A stretch of DNA of 64,000 bases from an uncultured bacterium (lineage in GTDB: Bacteria; Hydrothermota; Tepidihabitantia; Tepidihabitantales; DTDR01). The stretch covers positions 1 to 64,000 of the forward strand of contig CALHQW010000002.1 of the NCBI GenBank assembly GCA_938040315.1, written 5' to 3'. The position numbers and the translations under genes are program-made. Positions 19,317-29,218 of the stretch are shown here, in pieces. Within the stretch, counting starts at the first letter, position 1; the number at the start of each line of letters is the position of its first letter. The notes below the pieces were generated by a model. It worked only from the letters and a program-made list of their open reading frames with translations, had not been told where the DNA came from and searched no databases.

Positions 19317-20663
19317 TTATTTTTCTATAAATTCCACTTCCCAATCTCTTACTTTTAAGTTTTCTTTTTCTAAATTACTCACAATTACTAATAGGAAATT
19401 TTCTTTTATATATTCTTTTGCTATTTCGTTTATTTTCTCACAAGTTAAGTCTTTTATTTCTGATAATAAGTGAGAAAGATAATCAAAGCCTAAATCTAAA
19501 AGAACAATTTCTCTTATTACATTCGCTTTATCATTATAACTATCAATGGAAATGGGAATATTGCCAAAATAAAATCTCTTTGCTTGTTCTAATTCGTCTT
19601 TTTTAATCCCTTTTTCTTTCAAATTTTTTAATTCTTCTAATATTAAATCAATTGCGCGATCAGTATTTTTTATTTCTGTTTGCATATCACAGATAAAATG
19701 GGAAGGATAATATCTTCTAGTGAAATAAGAACCAACATCATAAGCCAGACCTTCTTTTTCTCTAATCAATTTCCCTAATCGAGAATTTAAAGCACCACCG
19801 CCAAAGATGAAATTTATTACTCTTAAAGGAATTACTGTGGGATGATTACCACTAGGTGCTTCAAAACCTAATAAAATGTAAGATTGGTTTATCTCTTTCT
19901 TTTTTAACACAATCATTTTTGTCTTTTCTATTTTGGGAAAGTTTTCTATTTTTAATTTAGGAATTGTTTGCCTTCCTAATTTAACAAAAAGTTCTCTTAT
20001 TTTATTTTTTACTTTTTCTAATGAAAAATCGCCGACCAAGATAAAGAAGTAGTTGTTAGGATGATAGTAGGTTTCATAGAAATTTTTGATATCATCAATT
20101 TCAATTTTCTCTAAAGAGTTTATCTCGCCTTCTGGTAGATGACGATAAGGATAATCTTTAGGATAGAAATTTTTTAAGAATTCCTTGGTTAGGAGATAAC
20201 TAGGAAGGTTTTCAGAAGATTTTATTCTACCGATAACTTGATTTTTTAATTTTATAAAATCTTCATTAGCAAATTTAGGCATTGTTAAGATTTCTTTTAT
20301 CAAAAAAAGCATCGTATCTAAATAATGGGATAATGTGACAATTTCAATTTGGGAAAAATCATAATCACACTGACTTTCCAATCTACCTCCAAAACTTTCT
20401 ACAAAATTATATAGTTCTTCATAGCTTCTATTTTTTGTACCCATTAAAAGCATATTTATTACTAAATTAGCTAATCCTTCTTTTCCTATTGGGTCATAAC
20501 TACTGCCTACCTTAATTACTACTTTTACTCTTACCATAGGTAGTTTATTATCAATATATCCATAAATTTTTAAACCATTTTCCAAACTATCGGAGGCGAT
20601 GGGAAATTTGATTTGAGGTACTTTTAGGTTTATCAATAGAAAAAATATTAAAAACATCTTCAT
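19317..20663 (-). CDS. M16 peptidase-like subunit lacking HxxEH (probably non-catalytic partner)
   Basis: LANLVINMLLMGTKNRSYEEL where HxxEH expected; retains LIREKEGLAYDVGS. Confidence 0.85.
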   Translation of the reverse strand: MKMFLIFFLLINLKVPQIKFPIASDSLENGLKIYGYIDNKLPMVRVKVVIKVGSSYDPIGKEGLANLVINMLLMGTKNRSYEELYNFVESFGGRLESQCDYDFSQIEIVTLSHYLDTMLFLIKEILTMPKFANEDFIKLKNQVIGRIKSSENLPSYLLTKEFLKNFYPKDYPYRHLPEGEINSLEKIEIDDIKNFYETYYHPNNYFFILVGDFSLEKVKNKIRELFVKLGRQTIPKLKIENFPKIEKTKMIVLKKKEINQSYILLGFEAPSGNHPTVIPLRVINFIFGGGALNSRLGKLIREKEGLAYDVGSYFTRRYYPSHFICDMQTEIKNTDRAIDLILEELKNLKEKGIKKDELEQAKRFYFGNIPISIDSYNDKANVIREIVLLDLGFDYLSHLLSEIKDLTCEKINEIAKEYIKENFLLVIVSNLEKENLKVRDWEVEFIEK

Positions 20664-21928
20664 TTTGGTAATAAAATTGCTGTAATTTTATTATCTTTAT
20701 AAAAATATTTTTTTATCATTTCTTTAACCTTTTCTTCTTTTACTTCTTCAATTTTTTTAGGATATTCTTCATAAAATTTATAAGAACCAGCGGCGATTTC
20801 ATAGGAACCCAAGATAAAACCTACTGATCTTACCCTTTCTTTTTGAAAAACATATTCTGCTAAAAGTCGATTTTTTATTTTTATTAACTCCTCTTCTTTT
20901 ATTTTTTCTTTAACAAAATTTTCTAATTCTTTTTCAATTTCTTTTTCTGCTAAGAAAAGTTTATTGGTATCCTCTGCTATTAAAAAGAAGTAAAAAATAC
21001 CTGTATCTTTTTGAATATCTGAGCCGCCACTAATATTAATTAATAAATTTTTCTCGGTAATCAGTTTTTGATAAAGCCTGCTTGTCTTTCCCCATAATAA
21101 AATTTTTTCTAATACTTCTAAAGGATAGAAATCTGGATCATTAATCGCACAGGTCTTATACCCAAAAATCATCATCGGTGTGTTTACTTCTTTTTTTAAG
21201 ATTATTCTTCTTTCACCAATTATTGGTAAATCAAAGGGTTTTCTTTCTTTAATATTACCTCTATTTTTTATTTTACCAAAATATTTTTTTATCTTTTTTG
21301 TTGCTTCCTCAATTTTTACATTTCCGGAAAGGACAATTATTGCGTTATTTGGTTGATAATAATTTTTATACCAATTAATTAAATCTTCATGAGTAAGTTT
21401 TTCTAAAATTGGCATCCAACCAATGACTGGCTGACGATAGGGATGTAAAAAATAACTTATTACCCCAAAACTTTCCCATAAGGAAGAATGGGGAGTATTT
21501 TCACCAAGTCTTCTTTCTTCCATTACCACTTTCTTTTCCGTTTCAAACTCTTTTCTATCTAGTGTAAGATTTTGCATTCTATCCGCTTCCATTTTTAAGA
21601 CAATCTCATAATAGTCTTTTCCAATATCTGTCCAATAACAGGTGTAAAGTTTTGAAGTAAAGGCATTATCGATGCCGCCTAAAGCACGAATTGTTTCGCT
21701 ATAAGAATTCTTAGGAAAATTTTTACTTCCTTTAAATGCCATATGTTCTAATAAATGAGAAATACCTGTTAAATTTTCCGGTTCATAATAACTACCAACT
21801 TTATACCAAATTTGGCAGGAAACAATTTCACTATTAGTATCAGGATAAATTAAAATTTTTAAACCATTGGGTAGGCTATCTTTATAAACGAAAAGATTAA
21901 AACACAAATAGAAGATAAAGAAAAACAT
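20660..21928 (-). CDS. M16 zinc peptidase (catalytic)
   Basis: GISHLLEHMAFKGSKNFP (HxxEH). Confidence 0.92.
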   Translation of the reverse strand: MFFFIFYLCFNLFVYKDSLPNGLKILIYPDTNSEIVSCQIWYKVGSYYEPENLTGISHLLEHMAFKGSKNFPKNSYSETIRALGGIDNAFTSKLYTCYWTDIGKDYYEIVLKMEADRMQNLTLDRKEFETEKKVVMEERRLGENTPHSSLWESFGVISYFLHPYRQPVIGWMPILEKLTHEDLINWYKNYYQPNNAIIVLSGNVKIEEATKKIKKYFGKIKNRGNIKERKPFDLPIIGERRIILKKEVNTPMMIFGYKTCAINDPDFYPLEVLEKILLWGKTSRLYQKLITEKNLLINISGGSDIQKDTGIFYFFLIAEDTNKLFLAEKEIEKELENFVKEKIKEEELIKIKNRLLAEYVFQKERVRSVGFILGSYEIAAGSYKFYEEYPKKIEEVKEEKVKEMIKKYFYKDNKITAILLPK

Positions 21929-21933
21929 TTTTA

Positions 21934-21962
21934 ATTATAAAAATATTTTTATATAAATTCAA
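21934..21962 (-). promoter_or_regulatory. M16 operon promoter TTGAAT-17-TATAAT, 5 nt before ATG
   Basis: -35 21957-21962, -10 21934-21939, ATG 21928. Confidence 0.7.
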
Positions 21963-22008
21963 GTGAAAATTTTTAATAAAAAGGATTTATAAAGTACTTT
22001 TTATTTTG

Positions 22009-22036
22009 TTGACATTTTTAAAAATTTTATTATATT
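22009..22036 (+). promoter_or_regulatory. tRNA promoter TTGACA-16-TATATT
   Basis: -35 22009-22014, -10 22031-22036. Confidence 0.75.
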
Positions 22037-22046
22037 TTATTTTAAA

Positions 22047-22120
22047 GGGCCCGTAGCTCAGCAGGTTAGAGCAGCTGACTCATAATCAGCAGGTCGTAGG
22101 TTCGATTCCTACCGGGCCCA
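22047..22120 (+). tRNA. tRNA with CAT anticodon (Met or Ile2)
   Basis: GGGCCCG/CGGGCCC acceptor, GCTGA-CTCATAA-TCAGC anticodon arm, GGTTCGATTCC T arm. Confidence 0.95.
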
Positions 22121-22127
22121 ATTTTTA

Positions 22128-22565
22128 ATGAAAATAATAAAATATGAAATTTTTCTTTTTAAAGAGAACACTAAAAAATCTATTTTTGTTTCTATTTTTC
22201 TCGGTTTTTTATTAACAATTTTATTTATCTTCTGGGGGTTTTTTTGGTTTCTTTTTGCTTTTATCCTTTTTTTTATTACTTTAAATAATTATTTTTTAAA
22301 AATTACTTATCTCTTAAATGAAGAAGGAATAAAAGTAAAGAAATTTTTTATAGAAAACTTTCGGAAATGGGATGAATTTAAAAAGATTCTATACACAAAA
22401 AATGGCTTAGTTTTAAGTCCCTTTTTGCATACTACCTATTTGGATAATTTTCGGGGGTTACATATTTTCTTGCCAAAAAATTCTATATTAAAAAAAGAGG
22501 TCATCGGTTTTATAAAGGAAAAGATTTTAAGAAATAATTTGGATACCAAATTTAAACTTTTTTAA
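22128..22565 (+). CDS. Small membrane protein, unknown function
   Basis: Two TM segments then soluble C-term domain. Confidence 0.5.
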   Translation: MKIIKYEIFLFKENTKKSIFVSIFLGFLLTILFIFWGFFWFLFAFILFFITLNNYFLKITYLLNEEGIKVKKFFIENFRKWDEFKKILYTKNGLVLSPFLHTTYLDNFRGLHIFLPKNSILKKEVIGFIKEKILRNNLDTKFKLF

Positions 22566-22747
22566 AGCACTTAAATGAAAGAAAATAAGAGTTTAGACAA
22601 CTTTACACACTGTCAAATTTATAAACCGTTTAAGTTATCTTTGTAAACATAAGATTTTTAATCTATTGGATTCTAAAACATCTTTTAAAATAATCAATCA
22701 ACTCCTCTATCTTCAAAATTGATTTTTCATTTTGACAATATCTAAAA

Positions 22748-24892
22748 TTATTTAAATTTCCTTAATAAAAGTGAGTTCCCCACTACTGAAATGTCAGATA
22801 AAATCATGGCTAAAGCAGCAATTTCTGGTTTAAGTAAAAAGCCAAGCCACTGATAGAAAAGCCCAGCAGCAATAGGAATAGCTAAAACATTGTAAATAAA
22901 AGCTAAAAATAAATTTTGTTTGATTTTAGAAAAGGTTGCTCTTGAAAGTTCAATTGCTTTAACTACATCCCTGATATCATTTTTAACTAACACAATTCCT
23001 CCTGTTTCTTTAGCGATGTCAGTTCCAGCTCCCATGGCAATACCAACATCAGCCGCTGCTAACATTGGAGCATCATTTATCCCATCGCCAACCGCTCCCA
23101 CCACTTTTCCTTCGGTCTGGAGTTTTCTAATTTCTCTTTCTTTATCTTGAGGAAGAACTTCAGCTAAAATATTTTCTATTCCCAATTGTTTTCCAATTGC
23201 CTCAGCGGTTTTTTGATTATCGCCAGTAATCATCCAAATTTCCAGCCCCATTTTCTTTAAAATTTCTATTGTTTCTTTTGAATATTCTTTTAAAGTATCA
23301 GCTACTGCAATCGCTCCTTTAATTTCACTATCAACTGAAACCAATATTACTGTCTTTCCTTCCTCTTCCCATTCTTTGCCTAGGTCGCTTTCAATTAATT
23401 TTCGATTTCCCAATTTTACTTCTTTACCATTAATAATTCCTCTAATTCCCTTTCCAGGAATTACCTCAAAATCTTGAACATTTAAGAGGTTTACATTTCT
23501 TTTTTTTGCCTCATTGGAAATAGCAACATCTAAAGGATGAGTAGTATTAATTGCTAAGCTAGCAGCTAATTGTAGAATTTTTAATTTTGAATTTTCATTT
23601 TTAATTTTGATTTTTGGATTTTGAATTTCAATTATATCAATGACTTCGGGTTGACCTTTAGTTAAAGTTCCAGTTTTATCAAAAACTAAAGTAGTTAATT
23701 CGTTAACTTTTTCTAAATATTCTCCTCCTTTGATCAAAATTCCTTTTTCTGCTCCCTTGCCAGTTCCCACCATAATGGCAGTGGGAGTGGCAATTCCTAA
23801 AGCACAGGGACAAGCAATAACCAATACAGCAACAAAAGCAGTTAAAGCAAATAAAAAAGTACTTCCTAAAATAAAATACCAAACAATGAAAGTCAAAAGA
23901 GCGATTATAACAACTAAGGGCACAAACCAATTTAAAACCTTATCGGCTATTCTTTGAATTGGAGCCTTTTTAGTTTGAGCATCTTCAACCAATTTTATAA
24001 TTTGGGCCAAAGTTGTTTCTTTTCCTACCTTGGTTGCTTTAAATTTAAAAGTTCCAACTTTATTAATTGTTCCTCCAAAAACATTATCCCCTTCATTTTT
24101 ATCAACGGGCATCGATTCTCCAGTAATCATTGATTCATCCACGGTTGACTTTCCTTCAATAATTATTCCATCTACCGGGATTTTTTCTCCCGGCCTGACA
24201 ATAATAATCTCACCCTTTTCAATTTGATCTGGCGGAATCTCTATTTCTTTTCCGTTTCTTAAAACCCTGGCTGTTTTTGCCCCAAATTCCATTAATTTCT
24301 TAATTGCTTCTCCAGTTTTCCCCCGCGAAATTTTTTCTAAAAGAGTACCCAAAAAGATAGTAGTTAAAACAGTAGTTGAAGCTTCATAAAAACCTGGGCC
24401 TTTAATAAAAAAAGTTGCTACCACTGAATAAAAATAAGCAGCCGTGGTACTCAGAGCAACTAACACATTCATATCAGCCGTCTTTTGCTTCAGGGCAAAA
24501 TAAGCTCCTTTATAAAAAGGCAAACCGAGAACTACTTGAACAGGAGTAGCAAGAGCAAAGAGTAAAAGATTGAATTTCGGGTTATAAAAGAAAGTAGCGA
24601 TGCCCCAAACAGGAAGAGTTAAAATTAATCCAAACCAAAACTTTTGCCAATCAGATTTAATTTCATCTTTTATTTCTCCTTCTTTTTCTAGTGCTTTATA
24701 ACCCGTTTCCTCAATTACTTTTTTTATTCCATCTAAATTAATTTCTTGTGGGTTGTATTCAACAATTGCCTTCTCCAAAGCAAAATTAACATGGGCCGAA
24801 AAAATACCTTTTTCTTTTAAAAGGACTTTCTCAATAGTTTTTGCACAATCTATACAATGCATCCCTTTGATTTTAAGTTCTATTTTTGCCAT
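22748..24892 (-). CDS. copA: Cu(+)-type P1B ATPase with N-terminal HMA domain
   Basis: [58 protein letters not shown]. Confidence 0.9.
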   Translation of the reverse strand: MAKIELKIKGMHCIDCAKTIEKVLLKEKGIFSAHVNFALEKAIVEYNPQEINLDGIKKVIEETGYKALEKEGEIKDEIKSDWQKFWFGLILTLPVWGIATFFYNPKFNLLLFALATPVQVVLGLPFYKGAYFALKQKTADMNVLVALSTTAAYFYSVVATFFIKGPGFYEASTTVLTTIFLGTLLEKISRGKTGEAIKKLMEFGAKTARVLRNGKEIEIPPDQIEKGEIIIVRPGEKIPVDGIIIEGKSTVDESMITGESMPVDKNEGDNVFGGTINKVGTFKFKATKVGKETTLAQIIKLVEDAQTKKAPIQRIADKVLNWFVPLVVIIALLTFIVWYFILGSTFLFALTAFVAVLVIACPCALGIATPTAIMVGTGKGAEKGILIKGGEYLEKVNELTTLVFDKTGTLTKGQPEVIDIIEIQNPKIKIKNENSKLKILQLAASLAINTTHPLDVAISNEAKKRNVNLLNVQDFEVIPGKGIRGIINGKEVKLGNRKLIESDLGKEWEEEGKTVILVSVDSEIKGAIAVADTLKEYSKETIEILKKMGLEIWMITGDNQKTAEAIGKQLGIENILAEVLPQDKEREIRKLQTEGKVVGAVGDGINDAPMLAAADVGIAMGAGTDIAKETGGIVLVKNDIRDVVKAIELSRATFSKIKQNLFLAFIYNVLAIPIAAGLFYQWLGFLLKPEIAALAMILSDISVVGNSLLLRKFK
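23577..23631. repeat. Low-complexity A+T repeat-like insertion inside copA
   Basis: tttaattttgaattttcatttttaattttgatttttggattttgaattt; encodes [16 protein letters not shown]. Confidence 0.7.
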
Positions 24893-24952
24893 AATTTATT
24901 GAGTATTTTATTATTTTAAGATCGCACTTTTATATTTTCTACACTATTTTAC

Positions 24953-25228
24953 TCATTTTTCTTTGTAAATTAATCTCCAAAGATTACATCTAAAGAAATA
25001 GAATAAAGAATGTCGTTTTCTTTGACGATATGGTCTTTTAATATCAAGATAAATTAAATTTGCGATTTTTTGGAAATTCCTCTTAAATTGAGAAAAATTT
25101 TTAGCAGAAATATTTTTTGTCAGCTCTAAAAGTCCTTTTTCTACTTTTCTTAAAATTTTATCTTTTTGTCTCATTTTAAATCTTATCTTAACAATATAAA
25201 ATAATAACAAATTATACCTATTAGTCAA
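24953..25228 (-). CDS. Hypothetical ORF downstream of a duplicated rpsP promoter (likely chimeric/decaying; plausible start MRQKDKI...)
   Basis: N-terminal DNA matches the rpsP upstream/start region; rest has no recognised domain. Confidence 0.3.
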   Translation of the reverse strand: MTNRYNLLLFYIVKIRFKMRQKDKILRKVEKGLLELTKNISAKNFSQFKRNFQKIANLIYLDIKRPYRQRKRHSLFYFFRCNLWRLIYKEK

Positions 25229-25479
25229 TAAGTTTAAATAAATTATGATAAGACTTACTGACTAAATCAATAGAATACCTGAAATTAATTCTAATGCTCA
25301 AAAGGATAAATATAATTTAATTAAAAGACCCAACAAAATAGATGATTTGTTCTTATTAACTGATATTCATTTTTATAGGTATAATAATGTTTTTAAAATC
25401 TTAAAAAATTTTATTAAATTTTTTGAAGTCACTAGAAAATAAAGTTTCTATTAAAATTTTCGCTATTTTATTTTCCTAT

Positions 25480-25915
25480 AAATTCTACTCTCAAATCTTT
25501 ACTTTTAAAGTTCTTTTCTTCAGGATTGCCCACAATTATCAATAGAAAATTGTCTTTTATGATTTTTTGCAATTTTGTTGATTTTTTATAGAGTTATCTC
25601 TTTTATTTCTGAATAAGAGCCTAGAAAGATAATTAAAACCCAAATCTAAAAGGACAATTTCTGGTGATATATTGTTTTTTAGCACTATAACTGTCAATTG
25701 ATATAAGAATATTACCAAAATAGAATCTTTTTGCCTGTTTTAGTTCATCTTTTTTATTCCTTTTTCTTTCAGATTTTTTGAATTCTTCTAATACTAAGTC
25801 AAATTGCATAATTGGTGTTTTTATCTCTGTTTGCATTTCAAAAATAAATGGGAAGGTAATATTTTGTTGTAAGATAAGAACCGATATTATAAGTAAGTTC
25901 TTCTTTTTCTCTAAA
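25480..25915 (-). pseudogene. Decayed C-terminal copy of the M16-like gene at 19317-20663
   Basis: MQTEIK...LEEFK...KKDELKQAKRFYFGNILISIDSYSAKKQ vs MQTEIK...LEELK...KKDELEQAKRFYFGNIPISIDSYNDKAN; DNA tccTATAAATTCtACTc...TTACTTTTAA also matches. Confidence 0.9.
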
Positions 25916-26654
25916 TAAGTTGGATACCGGCTAAATTTCTGCCGGTAATTTTGTCGCGGCGATAAGAATATAATTCTTCTTTTTCACAAAAGGAACAAAG
26001 TTCTAATCCCGGAAATTCTAGAAAATATTTATTTAAAATTTCCCTTACCCCCCTTCTTAAATCTAAATAATATTTATTCTCTTCTTTTAGAAAAATTTTT
26101 TCTAAAAACTTTTTTTCATAAATTTTTTTAAATTTTTTATAAATAAAAGAATCGACCGGGTAACATTTTTGTTCAATAGAAGGCATAAGTAAGAAATAGA
26201 TTTTTTCTTTATAATCCCCAAAAAGGTCAATAATTTTTTCACAGATTTTTGAATAAAATCCTCGCCAACCAATATGAAAAATACCAATAATTTTACAATC
26301 TTCGGAAAAGAGGGCAACCGGTAGGCAATCAGCCACTTTAATTCCTAATAAAATATTTTTCTTTTCCGTAATAATACCATCACCCAATTCGTTTAAGGAG
26401 TCACCCTTAAAAACTACAATCTTACTAGAATGAATTTGGTTTAAGGTGATAATCTTTTTAGCCGGAATAATATTTTTTATTAATTGATAATTTTTCTCTA
26501 CTAAAATTGGATCGTCACCTACTTCATAAGAAAGATTTAAAGAGAAGTAATTATCTTTAGAGTAGCCTCCTTGGCGAGTAAAGAAATAAATATTAACTTT
26601 TTTATAATTAAATTGATAAAAAATTACTTCGTCAATTTTTATTTTCTCCCACAT
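25911..26654 (-). CDS. pgeF: Purine nucleoside phosphorylase / laccase-domain YfiH
   Basis: FFTRQGGYSKDNYFSLNLSYEVGDD; LNQIHSSKIV; VADCLPVALF; HIGWRG; CSFCEKEELYSYRRD; start at MWEKIKID. Confidence 0.85.
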   Translation of the reverse strand: MWEKIKIDEVIFYQFNYKKVNIYFFTRQGGYSKDNYFSLNLSYEVGDDPILVEKNYQLIKNIIPAKKIITLNQIHSSKIVVFKGDSLNELGDGIITEKKNILLGIKVADCLPVALFSEDCKIIGIFHIGWRGFYSKICEKIIDLFGDYKEKIYFLLMPSIEQKCYPVDSFIYKKFKKIYEKKFLEKIFLKEENKYYLDLRRGVREILNKYFLEFPGLELCSFCEKEELYSYRRDKITGRNLAGIQLI

Positions 26655-28362
26655 TAATAGCAATGTCTTTAGCATATAATACAATTTTTTTCTTACCAAA
26701 GAATGAATCTTCATCAAAAGTGTAAACTAAATTTAAATAATCTTCTTTTCCCACTGCCAATTTTAATATTCCTTTTGCTTCGTTGAATGCTATTACTTCC
26801 CAGGCTTCTTTTTCTTCCTTTTTTTGACGAATCTTAAATTTTAGATGTTTTTTAGCCACTACTCGGGGAAAACCAACCACTTCTAAATTTCTTGTTAAAA
26901 AAAGAGGTTCAGGGTTCTCGATGCCAAAAGGTTCAAATTTTTTGAGATAATTTAGTAATTCATAATTTATCTCCTTTAAGTTTAATTCACAATCAATAAC
27001 TAATTTTCGTTGGTAAATTTCTTTATTAACATTTTTTTCTACATAATCAATAAGGCTTTTTTCAAAATTTTTCAAATCCTTTTTCTTTAAAAAAAGACCA
27101 CAAGCATATTTATGACCGCCAAATTTTAATAGATATTGGGGATTGGCTTTTATTACTTCAAAAAGAGGAAAATGGAGAATACTGCGGCCAGAACCTTTTG
27201 CATAATTTTCCGTAAGACTAAATAAAATGGTAGGTTTATAAAACTCTTCAACAATTCGGGAAGCACAGATGCCGATCACACCTTCATGCCACCCCTCTTT
27301 GCCTAATAGAATTATTGGGTTTCTATTTTTCTCCTCCTTTTTAATTATTTCTTTGGCTTCTTTTAAAATCTTTTCTTCTATTAATTGTCTTCTTTTATTA
27401 TCTTTTTCTAATTCTTCCGCTAATCTTTTGGCTTCTTCTTCATTATTAGTAGTGAGTAATTTTACTGCCTTTTCAGCGTGAGTAATTCGGCCAGCAGCAT
27501 TTAACCGAGGCCCAATAATGAAGCTAATATCATAAGAGGTAATCTCTTTATTCTTTAAGCCTGCTTCTTTTATTAAATAATTTAAACCTAATCTTCTTCT
27601 TTTATTTAAATAATTGATACCCAATTTTGCTAATATCCGATTTTCACCAATTAAGGGCACAATATCACAAATTGTCCCTAAACATACCAAATCAAGATTT
27701 TCAATTAAATCTTCTTTGTTTAAGTTAAAAGCCTGTAAAAGTGCCCAACTTAATTTAAAAACAATTCCCACACCAGCAAGTTCTCGAAAAGGGTATTTGC
27801 TATCTTTTCTTTTTGGATTAATAAAAGCAAAGGCATCGTTAAAATCTTTTTGGACCTCGTGATGGTCACAAACAATAACATCTAATTTTAATTTTTTAGC
27901 AAAATTAATTAAAGAAAAATCATTAGAACCACAATCAACAGTAATCACTAATTTATAACCATGGCTTTTTGCATAAAGGATGGCAGTGTCAGAAAGACCG
28001 TAACCTTCTTTTTCTCGATGAGGAATATAAAAATTCACATAAGCACCAATTTTTTTTAAAGTTGAAAGTAACAAAGCGGTACCAGTTATTCCATCAACAT
28101 CATAATCACCAAAGATTAAAATCCTTTCTTGCTTTTGGATAGCCTCTTTAATTCTTTCTACCGCTTTTTCCATATCTGGTAATAAAGAGGGTAAAAATAA
28201 ATTTTTTGCCTTTGGATTTAAAAAGTTTTCAATCTCTTCTTTTTTCTGATAGCCCCGTTGCCATAAAATTTTAATGATCGGCAAGGGCAATTTAACTTCT
28301 TCTTTAATCTTTTCCCAATCTGCTTCTAATTTATTAATAATCCATTGGTATTTGTTTATCAT
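26632..28362 (-). CDS. recJ: Single-stranded-DNA exonuclease RecJ
   Basis: ILIFGDYDVDGITGTALL; VITVDCGSND; CDHHE; FGGHKYACGL. Confidence 0.93.
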   Translation of the reverse strand: MINKYQWIINKLEADWEKIKEEVKLPLPIIKILWQRGYQKKEEIENFLNPKAKNLFLPSLLPDMEKAVERIKEAIQKQERILIFGDYDVDGITGTALLLSTLKKIGAYVNFYIPHREKEGYGLSDTAILYAKSHGYKLVITVDCGSNDFSLINFAKKLKLDVIVCDHHEVQKDFNDAFAFINPKRKDSKYPFRELAGVGIVFKLSWALLQAFNLNKEDLIENLDLVCLGTICDIVPLIGENRILAKLGINYLNKRRRLGLNYLIKEAGLKNKEITSYDISFIIGPRLNAAGRITHAEKAVKLLTTNNEEEAKRLAEELEKDNKRRQLIEEKILKEAKEIIKKEEKNRNPIILLGKEGWHEGVIGICASRIVEEFYKPTILFSLTENYAKGSGRSILHFPLFEVIKANPQYLLKFGGHKYACGLFLKKKDLKNFEKSLIDYVEKNVNKEIYQRKLVIDCELNLKEINYELLNYLKKFEPFGIENPEPLFLTRNLEVVGFPRVVAKKHLKFKIRQKKEEKEAWEVIAFNEAKGILKLAVGKEDYLNLVYTFDEDSFFGKKKIVLYAKDIAINVGENKN

Positions 28363-28775
28363 TCAACCAAAATTCCCGTAATTAATCCTAGTAAGAAAAT
28401 AGTAGATATTGAAGAAAAGAAATAGATTTTTACTTTCTTCTTAGCAGACTCCGCATTTCTTTTAGAAAGGAAAATTTCTGTTAAACTATCAGGCGCGATT
28501 CTAATCCTCTCAGTCGCTCCCGAATATTTTGCCAATTCCCAGAGAGAAGAAAGTTTTTGAAAAATAGAACCTCTTTTTAATTTATCATAAGTCATCTCCA
28601 TTTCCTGCTCAGAAAAAAGACTAATGGTATATTTCCCCACTTTGATCCGCTCTTTCACAATTGGTGTTTTGCCTAAATAATCTCCATCTAAATATACTGG
28701 TAAATCACCTTCTTCGCTTAAAACTGTTAAGTAACCATATTGGGAAAAAGTAAAAAACAATAAAAAAAAGTACAT
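28359..28775 (-). CDS. PEGA-like domain membrane protein
   Basis: 'GDLPVYLDGDYLGKTPIVKERIKVGKYTISL' PEGA-like; C-term TM. Confidence 0.55.
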   Translation of the reverse strand: MYFFLLFFTFSQYGYLTVLSEEGDLPVYLDGDYLGKTPIVKERIKVGKYTISLFSEQEMEMTYDKLKRGSIFQKLSSLWELAKYSGATERIRIAPDSLTEIFLSKRNAESAKKKVKIYFFSSISTIFLLGLITGILVE

Positions 28776-28777
28776 TT

Positions 28778-29218
28778 TTAAACTCCTTTTAAAAAGGTTT
28801 TTATTCTTTCAATTAATTCTTCAAAAAGGTTTTTTAACTCTTCACTTAAAGATTGGGAAAAACCAGTATTTTTAACTTGGATCCCTAATAAATAGATTTC
28901 CGAATTCGTTAATTTTTCAATTAAAGATAGAAAAAGGGATAAAGGTAAAGTATGGGTAGAAAAAGAAAGTTTTTTAAAATTCCGCCATTCTTCTTTTTTA
29001 AAAATTTTAATTTCTCCAATTTGGCCATCAAAATCACAAGCATCAATAAAAATAATCTTTGCTGGTTTTTTTTCAATTATTTTAGAAAGATAATTTTCCG
29101 GTGTTCTTTCACAATCTAAAACATTTTCCAAGCCTTCTTTTATTAATCTTTCAGCAATCAAAGAACCGATTCCGTCGTCTCCTCTATCACGATTACCAAT
29201 ACCAACAACTAATACCAT
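28778..29218 (-). CDS. Hydrogenase maturation protease-like (HycI/HyaD family)
   Basis: VVGIGNRDRGDDGIGSLIAERL; IFIDACDF. Confidence 0.75.
   Translation of the reverse strand: MVLVVGIGNRDRGDDGIGSLIAERLIKEGLENVLDCERTPENYLSKIIEKKPAKIIFIDACDFDGQIGEIKIFKKEEWRNFKKLSFSTHTLPLSLFLSLIEKLTNSEIYLLGIQVKNTGFSQSLSEELKNLFEELIERIKTFLKGV

Noticed and set aside
22920-24227. Several ORFs antisense to or out of frame with copA
   Set aside because: Shadow reading of conserved P-type ATPase motifs
24940-25920. Insertion sequence as cause of the duplicated M16/rpsP segments
   Set aside because: No transposase ORF or terminal inverted repeats recognised
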